Source: Ferirhizobium litorale (lineage in GTDB: Bacteria > Pseudomonadota > Alphaproteobacteria > Rhizobiales > Rhizobiaceae). From it: 64,000 nt of DNA. The stretch is from the NCBI GenBank assembly GCA_030028905.1, contig JALDYZ010000009.1:62001-126000 (forward strand). The letters are read 5' to 3'. Within the stretch, counting starts at the first letter, position 1, and every line of letters starts with the position of its first letter. Under the pieces are notes generated by a model, which ran no database searches, had not been told where the DNA came from, and worked only from the letters and a program-made list of their open reading frames with translations. A program made the translations under genes and the position numbers. Below are positions 30,828 to 41,042 of this stretch, piece by piece.

Positions 30828-31766
30828 ATGCAGGCTGAACTACTTGTTATCGCCGATCAGACGCTGATGGCCGAGCGCCAGAAGTGGCTCGCCGGACTGG
30901 GACAGGAACGCCGCCTGTCGGAAAACACTGTCGAGGCCTACGAGCGCGACACGCGCCAGTTCCTCGCCTTCCTGACCGGCCATCTCGGCGGTCCGGCGGG
31001 GCTTTCCGACATCCATTCGCTCAGGCCTGCCGACCTGCGCGCCTTTCTCGCCGCGCGCCGGCGCGACGGCATGGGTGCGCGCTCGCTCGGCCGGTCGCTC
31101 GCCGGCCTGCGTTCGTTTCTCAGATATCTGGAGCGCAAGGGCCTCGCCAATGCGGCCGGCGCCAGCGCCGTGCGCTCGCCCAAGCAGCCGAAATCCCTGC
31201 CGAAACCCCTTTCAGATGGTCAGGCGATCACGGTTGTCAGTCACGATGCGCAATTGCATGAAGAAGCATGGATTGCGGCCCGCGACGCGGCGGTGCTTTC
31301 GCTGCTCTACGGTTGCGGCCTGCGCATATCCGAAGCACTGGACATGAAGCCGGAGGACATCCACCCTAGCGCGACCTCGCTGCGCGTGACCGGCAAAGGC
31401 AGCAAGACCCGGCTGGTGCCGCTTCTGGCGATCGTCATCGACGCGGTGGAAAAATATCGTGCGCTCTGCCCCTATCACCTGGAAGCCGGAAGCCCGCTCT
31501 TTCGCGGCGCCCGCGGCGGCAAGCTGCAGGCCGCGATCATCCAGCGCGAGATGCAGAAACTGCGCGGTGCGCTGGGCCTGCCGGACAGTGCCACGCCGCA
31601 TGCGCTCAGGCATTCCTTTGCCACCCACCTCCTGGCCGGGGGCGGCGACCTGCGCACCATCCAGGAACTGCTCGGCCATGCGAGCCTGTCGACCACACAG
31701 GTCTATACCGGGGTCGATTCGGCCCGCCTGCTCGAGGTCTACGACCGCGCCCACCCCCGCGCCTGA
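30828..31766 (+). CDS. xerC: Tyrosine recombinase XerC/XerD family, probably XerC
   Basis: A 312-residue site-specific recombinase that, with its partner, resolves chromosome dimers at dif. All active-site residues are visible: Arg166 (GCGLRISEA), Lys190 (GKGSKTR), His258 and Arg261 (HALRHSFATHLL), His284 (LLGHASLS) and Tyr293 (QVYTGV). The N-terminal SAM-like core-binding domain occupies about residues 15-110. Choice of XerC over XerD rests on my memory of its position near priA and the TCA genes in rhizobia, so the letter is less certain than the family. Confidence 0.9.
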   Translation: MQAELLVIADQTLMAERQKWLAGLGQERRLSENTVEAYERDTRQFLAFLTGHLGGPAGLSDIHSLRPADLRAFLAARRRDGMGARSLGRSLAGLRSFLRYLERKGLANAAGASAVRSPKQPKSLPKPLSDGQAITVVSHDAQLHEEAWIAARDAAVLSLLYGCGLRISEALDMKPEDIHPSATSLRVTGKGSKTRLVPLLAIVIDAVEKYRALCPYHLEAGSPLFRGARGGKLQAAIIQREMQKLRGALGLPDSATPHALRHSFATHLLAGGGDLRTIQELLGHASLSTTQVYTGVDSARLLEVYDRAHPRA

Positions 31767-31848
31767 CGGGTCATTAACCAAACACATTAAGTAAATATGA
31801 GCGGCACGCTGCTAGGCTTGCCAGAACTCAGACGGATCGCGAGCGACG

Positions 31849-32934
31849 ATGACCTCCTTTGCCGAACGTACCATGCGCCTGTTCCCCAGAACTGCGGTCG
31901 ACTTCGCCTTCTGGCTGCTGGCGATCTTGCCGCTTCTGTTGCTGGCAAGCTTCGTCGCAGTGCTTGTCTCCGTCCAGTCGGCGCGGGCGGAAGAGACCGC
32001 AGCCTGCAAGGGCAACAACATCATCGAGACGTTGCGCGCAAATGATCCCGCCGCCTACCAGCGTGTCGTCGATGAAGCGGCACGCACGCCGAACGGCAAG
32101 GGCAACTTCTGGAAGATCGAGAAGCAAGGCGTCTCCCCCTCCTTTCTGATGGGCACGATGCACGTGACAGATCCGCGGGTGCTCGCCATGTCCCCGGCTG
32201 CAAAGCAGGCCCATGCCGGCGCCGATACGATCGTCATCGAATCCGACGAGATTCTGGACGAGAAGAAGGCGGCGGCAGCGCTGCTGATGAAGCCTGAACT
32301 GACGATGTTCACCGACGGTACGACCATCAGCAAGCTGCTGTCTGCCAAGGATGCCGAAACGCTGGCAAGCGGCCTCAAGGCACGCGGCATCGCACTGCCC
32401 CTAGTCGATCGCATGAAGCCGTGGATGATTGCAAGCTTCGTGGCCCTTCCCGCCTGCGAGGTGCAGCGCAAGGCCGACGGCGCCGCGTTCCTCGACAAGA
32501 AGCTAGCGGAGGATGCGCTGGCGATGGGCAAGCAGGTCAAGGGACTGGAGACGCTCGCCGAACAGCTTTCCGCCATGGCCGAGCTCCCGGTCGAGTTCCA
32601 CCTGCAGGCGTTGATCGAAACAATCAAGATCGGCGATCGGATGAACGACGTCATCGAAACGATGACCGATCTCTATCTTTCCGGCGATACGGGCATGACA
32701 TTGCCGATGCTGAAGACCGTTTCGCCGGAAGACTCCGGGGACGATGCGGGAAGCTATGCGGCGTTCGAGCAGCGCATCATTATCGACCGCAACCACGTCA
32801 TGGCCGAGCGCGCCGGTCCGCTGCTCGCCAAGGGCAATGTCTTCATCGCCGTCGGGGCATTGCACCTGCCGGGCGCGGACGGCCTGGTCGAGTTGCTGCG
32901 CAAGCAGGGTTTTACGGTGACCGCGGTGAATTGA
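31849..32934 (+). CDS. TraB/GumN family protein, membrane-anchored
   Basis: A 361-residue protein with an N-terminal membrane segment or signal anchor (about residues 17-46), then a TraB/GumN domain. The two conserved motifs are GTMHVTDPRV (102-111) and VFIAVGALHLPGADGLVELL near the C-terminus, which in the family build a putative metal-dependent protease-like site. Eukaryotic and bacterial relatives have been linked to metalloprotease activity, but the substrate here is unknown. Start at ATG 31849; ATG 31873 is possible. No operon partner other than the tiny ORF at 32965. Confidence 0.85.
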   Translation: MTSFAERTMRLFPRTAVDFAFWLLAILPLLLLASFVAVLVSVQSARAEETAACKGNNIIETLRANDPAAYQRVVDEAARTPNGKGNFWKIEKQGVSPSFLMGTMHVTDPRVLAMSPAAKQAHAGADTIVIESDEILDEKKAAAALLMKPELTMFTDGTTISKLLSAKDAETLASGLKARGIALPLVDRMKPWMIASFVALPACEVQRKADGAAFLDKKLAEDALAMGKQVKGLETLAEQLSAMAELPVEFHLQALIETIKIGDRMNDVIETMTDLYLSGDTGMTLPMLKTVSPEDSGDDAGSYAAFEQRIIIDRNHVMAERAGPLLAKGNVFIAVGALHLPGADGLVELLRKQGFTVTAVN

Positions 32935-32964
32935 AGCCGCCTTAGAGAAGGATAACCGCGATCG

Positions 32965-33159
32965 GTGGACAAAAATGTTCACAAGTTTCGACGCATAAAG
33001 TGGGGCGAACCCCAGGAAAAATTGAAGATGCTCAGGAATTCTTCATCTCCTGAACCAGAATCCGGCGGATTGTCCGGATTGGCGTTTGCGGTCGTGGTGC
33101 TGGTCGCCTCGGCGGCGTCCTTCGTTATCGTGTCCGTGGTCGCAAGCAAGATCCAGTAG
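32965..33159 (+). CDS. Small single-pass membrane protein, unknown
   Basis: A 64-codon ORF (GTG 32965) with a basic N-terminus and one clear C-terminal membrane helix (about residues 36-60, ending VVASKIQ). AGAAGGA lies 13 nt upstream of the GTG; ATG 33028, with AGGA about 10 nt upstream, would give a 43-residue protein containing the same helix. It is close to the TraB-like gene and followed by a terminator-like hairpin, which supports a real transcribed gene, but there is no homology I recognise. Confidence 0.5.
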   Translation: MDKNVHKFRRIKWGEPQEKLKMLRNSSSPEPESGGLSGLAFAVVVLVASAASFVIVSVVASKIQ

Positions 33160-33178
33160 TTGCAACGCTCCCTAGATG

Positions 33179-33211
33179 AAACGCCGCGGATCGTTGACCC
33201 ACGGCGCTTTT
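33179..33211. terminator. Bidirectional terminator-like hairpin after lpdA and the small ORF
   Basis: CGCCGCGG (33182-33189) pairs with CCACGGCG (33199-33206) with one mismatch or G-U pair. TTTT follows on the plus strand and TTT on the minus, between convergent transcripts. Confidence 0.65.
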
Positions 33212-33231
33212 GTCACTGCCCGATCCGCTGA

Positions 33232-34638
33232 TCACATGTGGATCGGCTTGAAGAAGGCGGCGAGCGCCGCTTCCTTTACCGCTTCCGACATGGTCGGATG
33301 TGCGTGGCAGGTGCGGCCGAGATCTTCCGCCGAGCCGCCGAATTCCATCAGCACGGCAATCTCGTGGATCATCTCGCCGGCACCGAAGCCGACGATATGG
33401 CCGCCGAGCACCCGGTCGGTCTCCTTGTCGGAGAGGATCTTGACGAAGCCGTCGGTCGCGAGCATCGCGCGGGCACGGCCATTGGCCGTGAAGGGAAACT
33501 TGCCGACCTTGTAGGCGACGCCAGCGGCCTTGAGCTCTTCTTCGGTCTTGCCGACGGATGCCACTTCCGGCTGGGTGTAGACCACGCTCGGGATGACGTC
33601 GTAGTTCACATGGCCGGCCTGCCCTGCGAGGATCTCGGCGAGGGCGACGCCCTCGTCCTCGGCCTTGTGCGCCAGCATCGGTCCCTTCACGACATCGCCG
33701 ATGGCGTAGATGCCCGCAACGTTGGTGCGATAGTGGCCGTCGATCTCGACGCGTCCGGCCTTGTCGAGGGCAACGCCGGCGGCCTCCAGGCCGAGGCCTT
33801 CGGTATAGGGCTTGCGGCCGGTGGCGATCAGCACGACATCGGCGTCGACCGTTGTCGCCTCGCCGCCCTTTACGGGCTCGAACGTGACCTTTGCACCTGC
33901 GCCAGCCTTGACGACTCCGGTCACCTTGGCGCCGAGCTTGAACTCGATGCCCTGCTTGGCGAGCATGCGCTGGAACTGCTTGGAGACTTCGCCGTCCATC
34001 CCGCCGAGGATCGAGTCGAGATATTCGACGACCGTGACCTTGGCACCAAGCCGCGCCCAGACCGAGCCCAATTCCAGGCCGATGACGCCGCCGCCGACAA
34101 CGATCATCGATACCGGCACCTTATCCAGCGCGATGCCGCCGGTGGAGGAGATGATGACCTTCTCGTCGATGTCGACCTTGACGCCCGGAATGCCGGCGAC
34201 GTCGGAGCCGGTGGCGATGACGATGTTCTTCGTTTCCAGTTCCTGGACTTCGCCTGCGTCATTGGTGACAGCGACCTTGCCGGCGGAAACGATCTTGCCC
34301 GTGCCCTGGAAGGTATCGATCTTGTTCTTCTTGAACAGGAAGGCAACACCGTCGACATTGGCCTTAACGGTCGCATCCTTGTGCGCCATCATTTTCGCAA
34401 GGTTCAATTTCGGCGCGGAGACCTCGACGCCGAGCGCGTCCATCCCGTGAGCGACATGGTCGAACATTTCGGACGCATGCAGCAGTGCCTTGGAGGGAAT
34501 ACAGCCGACGTTGAGGCAGGTGCCGCCGTAGGTGGCACGCTTTTCGACCACCGCGACCTTCAGGCCGAGCTGGGCCGCCTTGATGGCGCAGACGTAGCCG
34601 CCCGGGCCGGAGCCGATTACGATGAGATCATATGCCAT
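33232..34638 (-). CDS. lpdA: Dihydrolipoamide dehydrogenase (E3)
   Basis: A 468-residue FAD-disulfide oxidoreductase that reoxidises the lipoyl group of SucB and reduces NAD+. FAD motif VIGSGPGGYVCAI, redox-active Cys41 and Cys46 (GGTCLNVGCIPSK), NAD motif VVGGGVIGLELGS, and the C-terminal catalytic His-Glu pair in HAHPTMSEA. ATG 34638 has GAAGGAT upstream and gives the normal E3 start MAYDLIVIG. It is the last gene of a LysE-unknown-SDR-lpdA run downstream of sucB, so it most likely serves the 2-oxoglutarate dehydrogenase complex. Confidence 0.97.
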   Translation of the reverse strand: MAYDLIVIGSGPGGYVCAIKAAQLGLKVAVVEKRATYGGTCLNVGCIPSKALLHASEMFDHVAHGMDALGVEVSAPKLNLAKMMAHKDATVKANVDGVAFLFKKNKIDTFQGTGKIVSAGKVAVTNDAGEVQELETKNIVIATGSDVAGIPGVKVDIDEKVIISSTGGIALDKVPVSMIVVGGGVIGLELGSVWARLGAKVTVVEYLDSILGGMDGEVSKQFQRMLAKQGIEFKLGAKVTGVVKAGAGAKVTFEPVKGGEATTVDADVVLIATGRKPYTEGLGLEAAGVALDKAGRVEIDGHYRTNVAGIYAIGDVVKGPMLAHKAEDEGVALAEILAGQAGHVNYDVIPSVVYTQPEVASVGKTEEELKAAGVAYKVGKFPFTANGRARAMLATDGFVKILSDKETDRVLGGHIVGFGAGEMIHEIAVLMEFGGSAEDLGRTCHAHPTMSEAVKEAALAAFFKPIHM

Positions 34639-34663
34639 TGAAATATCCTTCATTCGTGGGCGC

Positions 34664-35419
34664 TTATCGCCCGCCGCTGACACTGAGAACGGCGCCCGTA
34701 ATATAGGAAGCCGCATTTGAGAGAAGAAAGAGGATGGATTGCGCCACCTCGACGGCCGTGCCCGGCCGCTGCATCGGGATCTGCGGGGCCAGGTCCCGCG
34801 CCCGGTCGGGAAGTCCGCCAGATGCGTGGATGTCGGTATCGATGACACCCGGCCTCACCGCATTGACGCGAATACCGTCCGCGGCGACTTCGCGCGCAAG
34901 GCCAAGCGTGAACGTCTCGATCGCGCCCTTGCTTGCCGCATAGTCCACGTACTGCCCGGCCGCCCCGAGAGTTGCAGCAATAGACGAGACGTTGACAATC
35001 GCGCCGCCCTGCCCGCCGTGACGGGCAGACATGCGCCGCACGGCCTGCTGTGCGCAACGGATGGAGCCCAGCACGTTCACGGCAAACATGCGCTCCAGTC
35101 GCTCGCCGGTCATTTCGTCGACGCGCTGCGGCGGTCCGACGATCCCGGCATTGTTCACGAGGCCATCGAGACGTCCGAAAGCGGCGTCCACCGCTGCGAA
35201 GATCGAAGCGACACCGGCCTCGCTCCCGACATCCCCGGCGACGGCGACCGCCGATCCTCCGGCTGCGCGAATACCATCCACCACATCGCTCGCAGCCTTC
35301 GCATTGGTGGCATAGTTCACCGCAACGCTCCAGCCATCGGCTGCCGCTAGCCGGCAGACGCTGGCGCCGATGCCGCGACCGCCACCTGTAACCAGAAGCA
35401 CAGGTTTGGTATCCGTCAT
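34664..35419 (-). CDS. SDR-family oxidoreductase (FabG-like)
   Basis: A 251-residue classical short-chain dehydrogenase. TGGGRGIG at the N-terminus binds NAD(P), NNAG is in the centre, and YAASKGA provides catalytic Tyr and Lys; the C-terminus ends YITGAVLSVSGGR. Substrate unknown. ATG 35419 overlaps the stop of the upstream secreted-protein gene as ATGA and lies beyond AAAGGA, so the two are coupled. lpdA begins 25 nt after its stop. Confidence 0.9.
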   Translation of the reverse strand: MTDTKPVLLVTGGGRGIGASVCRLAAADGWSVAVNYATNAKAASDVVDGIRAAGGSAVAVAGDVGSEAGVASIFAAVDAAFGRLDGLVNNAGIVGPPQRVDEMTGERLERMFAVNVLGSIRCAQQAVRRMSARHGGQGGAIVNVSSIAATLGAAGQYVDYAASKGAIETFTLGLAREVAADGIRVNAVRPGVIDTDIHASGGLPDRARDLAPQIPMQRPGTAVEVAQSILFLLSNAASYITGAVLSVSGGR

Positions 35420-35925
35420 TGGCCGCATCCTTTCAGGGTGAGGACGTCCCAAGGCGCTACCGTGAGCTGACCTTCGCCCCACAGGGCCGACGAACGAATG
35501 GAACTGCCGAGATCCGCCAGCAGGATCTCTCCCGCGGCAGCCGCAGTCCCATCCGGCAAGTTGGCGGCGCCACCCTTGTCATCGATGGAATAGAGCAAGC
35601 CCTCCCAGACTGTACAGGCGTCGAGTTCCGCGCCAGTGACATCTCCCTCCGGGCAATTGTGCATGATGATGCCGCTGCTGCGCGAGACTTCGTCCGTCGG
35701 CATTACGTATCCGTCGAGCAGAAGGCCCGTCTTCAAGACGGCAAGCTTGAAGATATGGCTCGCGGCGGCGGCGGCCGACTCCACGGGAACGAACCGCAAT
35801 TCGTAGGCCTTGTCCCGATCCTCGTAGATCGCATCCTGCTGGGCGCATTCGGCGGCGAACGCCGCCGACGAAACCAAAACGAACAGCGAAAGAACTGGCG
35901 GGAAAAGGCTCTGGACCGGCGACAT
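35416..35925 (-). CDS. Secreted protein of unknown function
   Basis: A 169-residue protein with a Sec signal peptide (hydrophobic stretch about residues 8-24, cleavage after AFA before AECAQQ). The mature part has four cysteines (AEC, HNC, DAC and KGC contexts), a number that would permit two disulfides. I recognise no family. It starts 2 nt after the LysE-type gene stop and overlaps the SDR start by 4 nt, so it belongs to that operon. Confidence 0.8.
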   Translation of the reverse strand: MSPVQSLFPPVLSLFVLVSSAAFAAECAQQDAIYEDRDKAYELRFVPVESAAAAASHIFKLAVLKTGLLLDGYVMPTDEVSRSSGIIMHNCPEGDVTGAELDACTVWEGLLYSIDDKGGAANLPDGTAAAAGEILLADLGSSIRSSALWGEGQLTVAPWDVLTLKGCGQ

Positions 35926-35927
35926 TG

Positions 35928-36569
35928 TCAAACCGCCTTCTCGGTCGCGAGCTTGATGCCGAGTGCGATGAAGACGAGACCACTGACCCGATCGATCCAC
36001 TGGCTCGTCCGCGCGAAGGCGGCGCGCATCTTTGGCGTGGTCATGAAGATTGACACGCCGACGAACCATGCGATTAGGCAGCCTGCCATGACCAGGCCGT
36101 AGCCGAACTTGATCATCATCGGCGTATGGGCGCTGACGACGGTCGAGAAGATCGACAGGAAGAAGAATACCGGCTTCGGGTTCAACGCGTTGGCCATGAA
36201 GCCCAGCGTGAAGGCCCGGGCAGCGGATTGGCGCTTGTGCGGTTCCATCGCGGCGGCATCGCTGACTGTAAGGTCGGCCTTACCGGCGCACAGCGCCTTG
36301 ATGCCGATATAGACGAGGTAGGCGACGCCGCACCACTTCACGATGTTGAACAGGTAGATGGACTGCGAAATGATCAGTCCCAGCCCCAGGATGGTGTAGG
36401 TCACGTGAAACATCAGCGACGTGCCGATGCCGAAGGAGGTGATGACCGCCGGACGACGACCATGGACGATCGACTGGCGCATGACCATGGCGAGGTCGGC
36501 GCCCGGAGAGACGATGGCAAAGGCAAAGATCGCCATCAATGATGCGAGTTCCAAAAGGTATTGGCTCAT
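35928..36569 (-). CDS. LysE/RhtB-family amino acid exporter
   Basis: A 213-residue inner-membrane protein with six predicted helices, the conserved N-terminal SPGADLAMVMRQSI (S/T-P-G-P/A motif), GIGTSLMFHVTYTILG and GFMANALNPKPVFFFLSIF. The family exports amino acids such as lysine, threonine or homoserine; substrate unknown here. ATG 36569 was preferred because the longer form would begin inside the sucB terminator hairpin. Shine-Dalgarno is weak. Confidence 0.88.
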   Translation of the reverse strand: MSQYLLELASLMAIFAFAIVSPGADLAMVMRQSIVHGRRPAVITSFGIGTSLMFHVTYTILGLGLIISQSIYLFNIVKWCGVAYLVYIGIKALCAGKADLTVSDAAAMEPHKRQSAARAFTLGFMANALNPKPVFFFLSIFSTVVSAHTPMMIKFGYGLVMAGCLIAWFVGVSIFMTTPKMRAAFARTSQWIDRVSGLVFIALGIKLATEKAV

Positions 36570-36602
36570 GATTTGGCAACCGGCAAGTTTCAGCGCGAGA
36601 AA

Positions 36603-36626
36603 GAATCGGGGGCGCATTGCACCCCC
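36603..36626 (-). terminator. Terminator-like hairpin after sucB
   Basis: On the minus strand GGGGGTGC and GCGCCCCC form an 8-bp stem (one G-U) with a 3-nt loop, 10 bp after the sucB stop. The tail GATTCTTTC is only moderately T-rich, so termination may be partial and allow read-through towards lpdA. Confidence 0.55.
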
Positions 36627-36635
36627 GGGGCCTTC

Positions 36636-37874
<1,239 letters not shown>

Positions 37875-37931
37875 GATTTGATTTCCGTTATTCAAAATTC
37901 GTTGCGGGCGATGAAGGGGATGGGAGGCCGA

Positions 37932-40916
37932 TCAGCCTCCCAGTGCGTCCTCGAGGAATGCGGCAAGCTGGGCCAGGTGCTTCGACATCAGGCCGGTTGC
38001 GGGCGATGCGGCAGCCGGACGACCGGTATAGCGCACGCGCTGATACTTGGCGTCGATGTGTGCCAGGACCCATTCCAGGTACGGATCGATGAACGACCAG
38101 GCGCCCATGTTCTTCGGCTCTTCCTGGCACCAGACCATTTCCGCATTGCGGAAGCGGGACAGCTCGTTGATGAGCGCCTTGGCCGGGAAAGGATAGAGCT
38201 GTTCGACGCGCAACAGGTAGATGTCGTCGATGCCGCGCTTCTCGCGCTCTTCCAGAAGGTCGTAGTAGACCTTGCCGGTGCAGAGCACGACGCGGCGGAT
38301 CTTCGAATCCTTCTGCAGCTTGATCGGGCCGTCCTTGATAACTTCCGCATCGTCCCACAGCAGGCGATGGAACGAGCTTTCGCCGGTCATTTCGGAGAGG
38401 CTCGATACGGCCCGCTTGTGGCGCAGCAGCGACTTCGGCGTCATCATGATCAACGGCTTGCGGAAGTCGCGCTTCATCTGCCGGCGCAGGATGTGGAAAT
38501 AGTTTGCCGGCGTCGTGACGTTGGCGACCTGCATGTTGTCTTCAGCGCACAGCTGCAGGAAGCGCTCGAGGCGCGCCGAGGAGTGCTCGGGGCCCTGGCC
38601 TTCATAGCCGTGCGGCAGCAGGCAGACGAGGCCCGACATGCGCAACCACTTGCGTTCACCGGAAGCGATGAACTGGTCGAACACGACCTGCGCGCCGTTT
38701 GCGAAGTCGCCGAACTGGGCTTCCCAGAGGGTCAGCGCATTCGGACGGGCCAGCGAATAGCCGTATTCGAAGCCGAGAACGGCCTCTTCCGACAGCATCG
38801 AATTGATGACCTCGAACCGTGCCTGGGTCGGGGAAAGGTGAACCATCGGGATGTAGCGGTCTTCGGTCTCCTGGTCGTAGAGCACCGCGTGGCGCTGCGA
38901 GAAGGTACCTCGTTCGACATCCTGGCCGGACAACCGGATCTTGTGGCCGTCAAGGCAGAGCGATCCGAAAGCAAGCGCTTCCGCCATCGCCCAGTCGATC
39001 CCCTCGCCCGTCTGGATCATGTTGGCGCGGTTTTCCATGAAGCGCTGGATGGTGCGGTGCGCGTGGAAGCCGGCCGGAATCTCGGACAGTTTGCGGCCGA
39101 TCTCCTTGATCTGCTTCATCGGCACCGCGGTCTTGCCGCGGCGCTGCTCGTCCGCATTGTCGGCGACGCGAAGACCGGTCCACTCGCCGTCGAGCCAGTC
39201 GGCCTTGTTCGGGTTGTAGGACTGGCCGGCCTCGAACTCCTGTTCGAGATGGGCGCGCCAGTCGGCCTTCATCTTCTCGAATTCGCCTTCGGTGATGACG
39301 CCTTCGCCGACCAGCTGCTCCCCGTAGATCTGCACGACGGTCTTGTGGGCGCGGATCACCTTGTACATCTTCGGCTGCGTGAACGCCGGCTCGTCGCCTT
39401 CGTTATGGCCGAAGCGACGATAGCAGAACATGTCGATGACGACCGGCTTGTGGAACTTCATCCGGAACTCGGTCGCGATCTTCGCGGCGTAGACGACCGC
39501 TTCCGGATCGTCGCCGTTGACGTGGAAGATCGGAGCCTCGATCATCTTCGCGACATCCGACGGATAGGGCGAAGAGCGCGAGAAGCCCGGATTGGTGGTG
39601 AAGCCGATCTGGTTGTTGATGATGAAGTGCATGGTGCCGGCGACGCGGTGGCCGCGCAGGCCCGACAGGCCAAGAATTTCGGCAACCACACCTTGGCCGG
39701 CGAAGGCCGCATCGCCATGGAGAAGAAGGGGCAGGACCTTGGAGCGCTCCTTGAGCGGGATGACGTCGCCTTCGAACACCTTCGCCAAGATGTCCTGCTT
39801 GGCGCGGGCCTTGCCCATGACGACCGGGTTGACGATTTCCAGATGCGAGGGGTTCGCAGTCAGCGACAGGTGAACCTTGTTGCCGTCGAATTCACGGTCG
39901 GAAGAGGCGCCGAGGTGATACTTGACGTCCCCCGAGCCTTCGACTTCGTCTGGCTTGAACGACCCGCCCTTGAATTCGTGGAAAATGGCGCGGTGCGGCT
40001 TTGCCATGACCTGCGACAAAACGTTCAGGCGGCCGCGGTGCGCCATGCCGAGAACGATCTCCTGGAGGTGTTCCTGGCCGCCGCGCTTGATGATCTGCTC
40101 GAGCGCCGGGATGAGCGATTCGCCGCCATCGAGGCCGAAGCGCTTGGTGCCCTTGTACTTGACATCGATGAACTGTTCGAAGCCTTCCGACTCGATCAGC
40201 TTCTGCAGAATGGCGCGCTTGCCTTCCGGGGTGAAAGCCACGCCCTTGTCCGGCCCCTCGATGCGTTCCTGGATCCATCCCTTTTCTTCCGGGTTGGACA
40301 TATGCATGAATTCGACACCGATCGTGGAGCAATAGGTGCGCTCGAGAATATCGACCATCTCGCGGACAGTCGCGTATTCGAGTCCGAGTACATTGTCGAT
40401 GAAAATCTTGCGGTCGTAATCGGCTTCGGTGAAGCCGTAGGACTTCGGCGACAGTTCGTCATAGTCTTCCACCGGCGCCGCAAGACCGAGCGGATCGAGC
40501 TTGGCGTGCAGGTGGCCGCGGGCCCGATAGGCGCGGATCATCATGATGGCGCGGACAGAATCACGCGTCGCCTGCAGGACGTCCGCGGTATCGGACGGCT
40601 TGCCGGCCGCTTCCGCCTTTGCCTTTATCTTGGTTTCCATGGCCTTTTCGACCGTGCCCCAATTGCCGTCGAGGGCCGAGACGAGTTCGCCGTTGGCGGC
40701 AACCGGCCAGTTGTCGCGCTTCCAGGACGCACCGTCGGCGGCCTTCTTCACGTCGTCCGGATTGTCCTCCAGAGCCTTGAAGAAGGAGCGCCATTCGTCG
40801 GAAACCGACGAGGGATCCTGTCCGTAGCGCGCATAGAGCTGCTCTATGTAAGCCGCATTCGCACCGTCGAGGAACGACGTGATTTGAAACTGCTCGTTGG
40901 CTTCTTGCCTTGCCAT
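37932..40916 (-). CDS. sucA: 2-oxoglutarate dehydrogenase E1
   Basis: A 994-residue thiamine-diphosphate enzyme that decarboxylates 2-oxoglutarate and succinylates SucB. Conserved blocks include FLDGANAAYIEQLYARYG at the N-terminus (E2-binding region), GMAHRGRLNVL, the ThDP motif GDAAFAGQGVVAEIL with HFIINNQIGFTT, and RYGFNEGDEPAFTQP-like VIDMFCYRRFGHNEGDEP. The start ATG 40916 has an AGGAGG only at 23-nt distance; a hairpin between the two restores 8-nt spacing (see separate entry). Confidence 0.97.
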   Translation of the reverse strand: MARQEANEQFQITSFLDGANAAYIEQLYARYGQDPSSVSDEWRSFFKALEDNPDDVKKAADGASWKRDNWPVAANGELVSALDGNWGTVEKAMETKIKAKAEAAGKPSDTADVLQATRDSVRAIMMIRAYRARGHLHAKLDPLGLAAPVEDYDELSPKSYGFTEADYDRKIFIDNVLGLEYATVREMVDILERTYCSTIGVEFMHMSNPEEKGWIQERIEGPDKGVAFTPEGKRAILQKLIESEGFEQFIDVKYKGTKRFGLDGGESLIPALEQIIKRGGQEHLQEIVLGMAHRGRLNVLSQVMAKPHRAIFHEFKGGSFKPDEVEGSGDVKYHLGASSDREFDGNKVHLSLTANPSHLEIVNPVVMGKARAKQDILAKVFEGDVIPLKERSKVLPLLLHGDAAFAGQGVVAEILGLSGLRGHRVAGTMHFIINNQIGFTTNPGFSRSSPYPSDVAKMIEAPIFHVNGDDPEAVVYAAKIATEFRMKFHKPVVIDMFCYRRFGHNEGDEPAFTQPKMYKVIRAHKTVVQIYGEQLVGEGVITEGEFEKMKADWRAHLEQEFEAGQSYNPNKADWLDGEWTGLRVADNADEQRRGKTAVPMKQIKEIGRKLSEIPAGFHAHRTIQRFMENRANMIQTGEGIDWAMAEALAFGSLCLDGHKIRLSGQDVERGTFSQRHAVLYDQETEDRYIPMVHLSPTQARFEVINSMLSEEAVLGFEYGYSLARPNALTLWEAQFGDFANGAQVVFDQFIASGERKWLRMSGLVCLLPHGYEGQGPEHSSARLERFLQLCAEDNMQVANVTTPANYFHILRRQMKRDFRKPLIMMTPKSLLRHKRAVSSLSEMTGESSFHRLLWDDAEVIKDGPIKLQKDSKIRRVVLCTGKVYYDLLEEREKRGIDDIYLLRVEQLYPFPAKALINELSRFRNAEMVWCQEEPKNMGAWSFIDPYLEWVLAHIDAKYQRVRYTGRPAAASPATGLMSKHLAQLAAFLEDALGG

Positions 40917-40944
40917 GGTGCTTTGCGGACGTCGTCCGCCTCCT
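40917..40944 (-). promoter_or_regulatory. Hairpin-bridged ribosome-binding site of sucA
   Basis: Reading the minus strand, AGGAG (40944-40940) is followed directly by GCGGAC-GAC-GTCCGC (40939-40925), a perfect 6-bp stem with 3-nt loop, then eight nucleotides and ATG. Folding the hairpin would place the Shine-Dalgarno at the optimal 8 nt. No other SD-like sequence is nearer. Confidence 0.6.
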
Positions 40945-41042
40945 GACTAGTATCTGTTGCCGGCGCTTGCAGGGCGTCCGGTCTTCGCTTGTCTGTCTTC
41001 GTTTCCGCGGATCGCGCGGCCATGCCTGCTTGGGTGCTGTCC

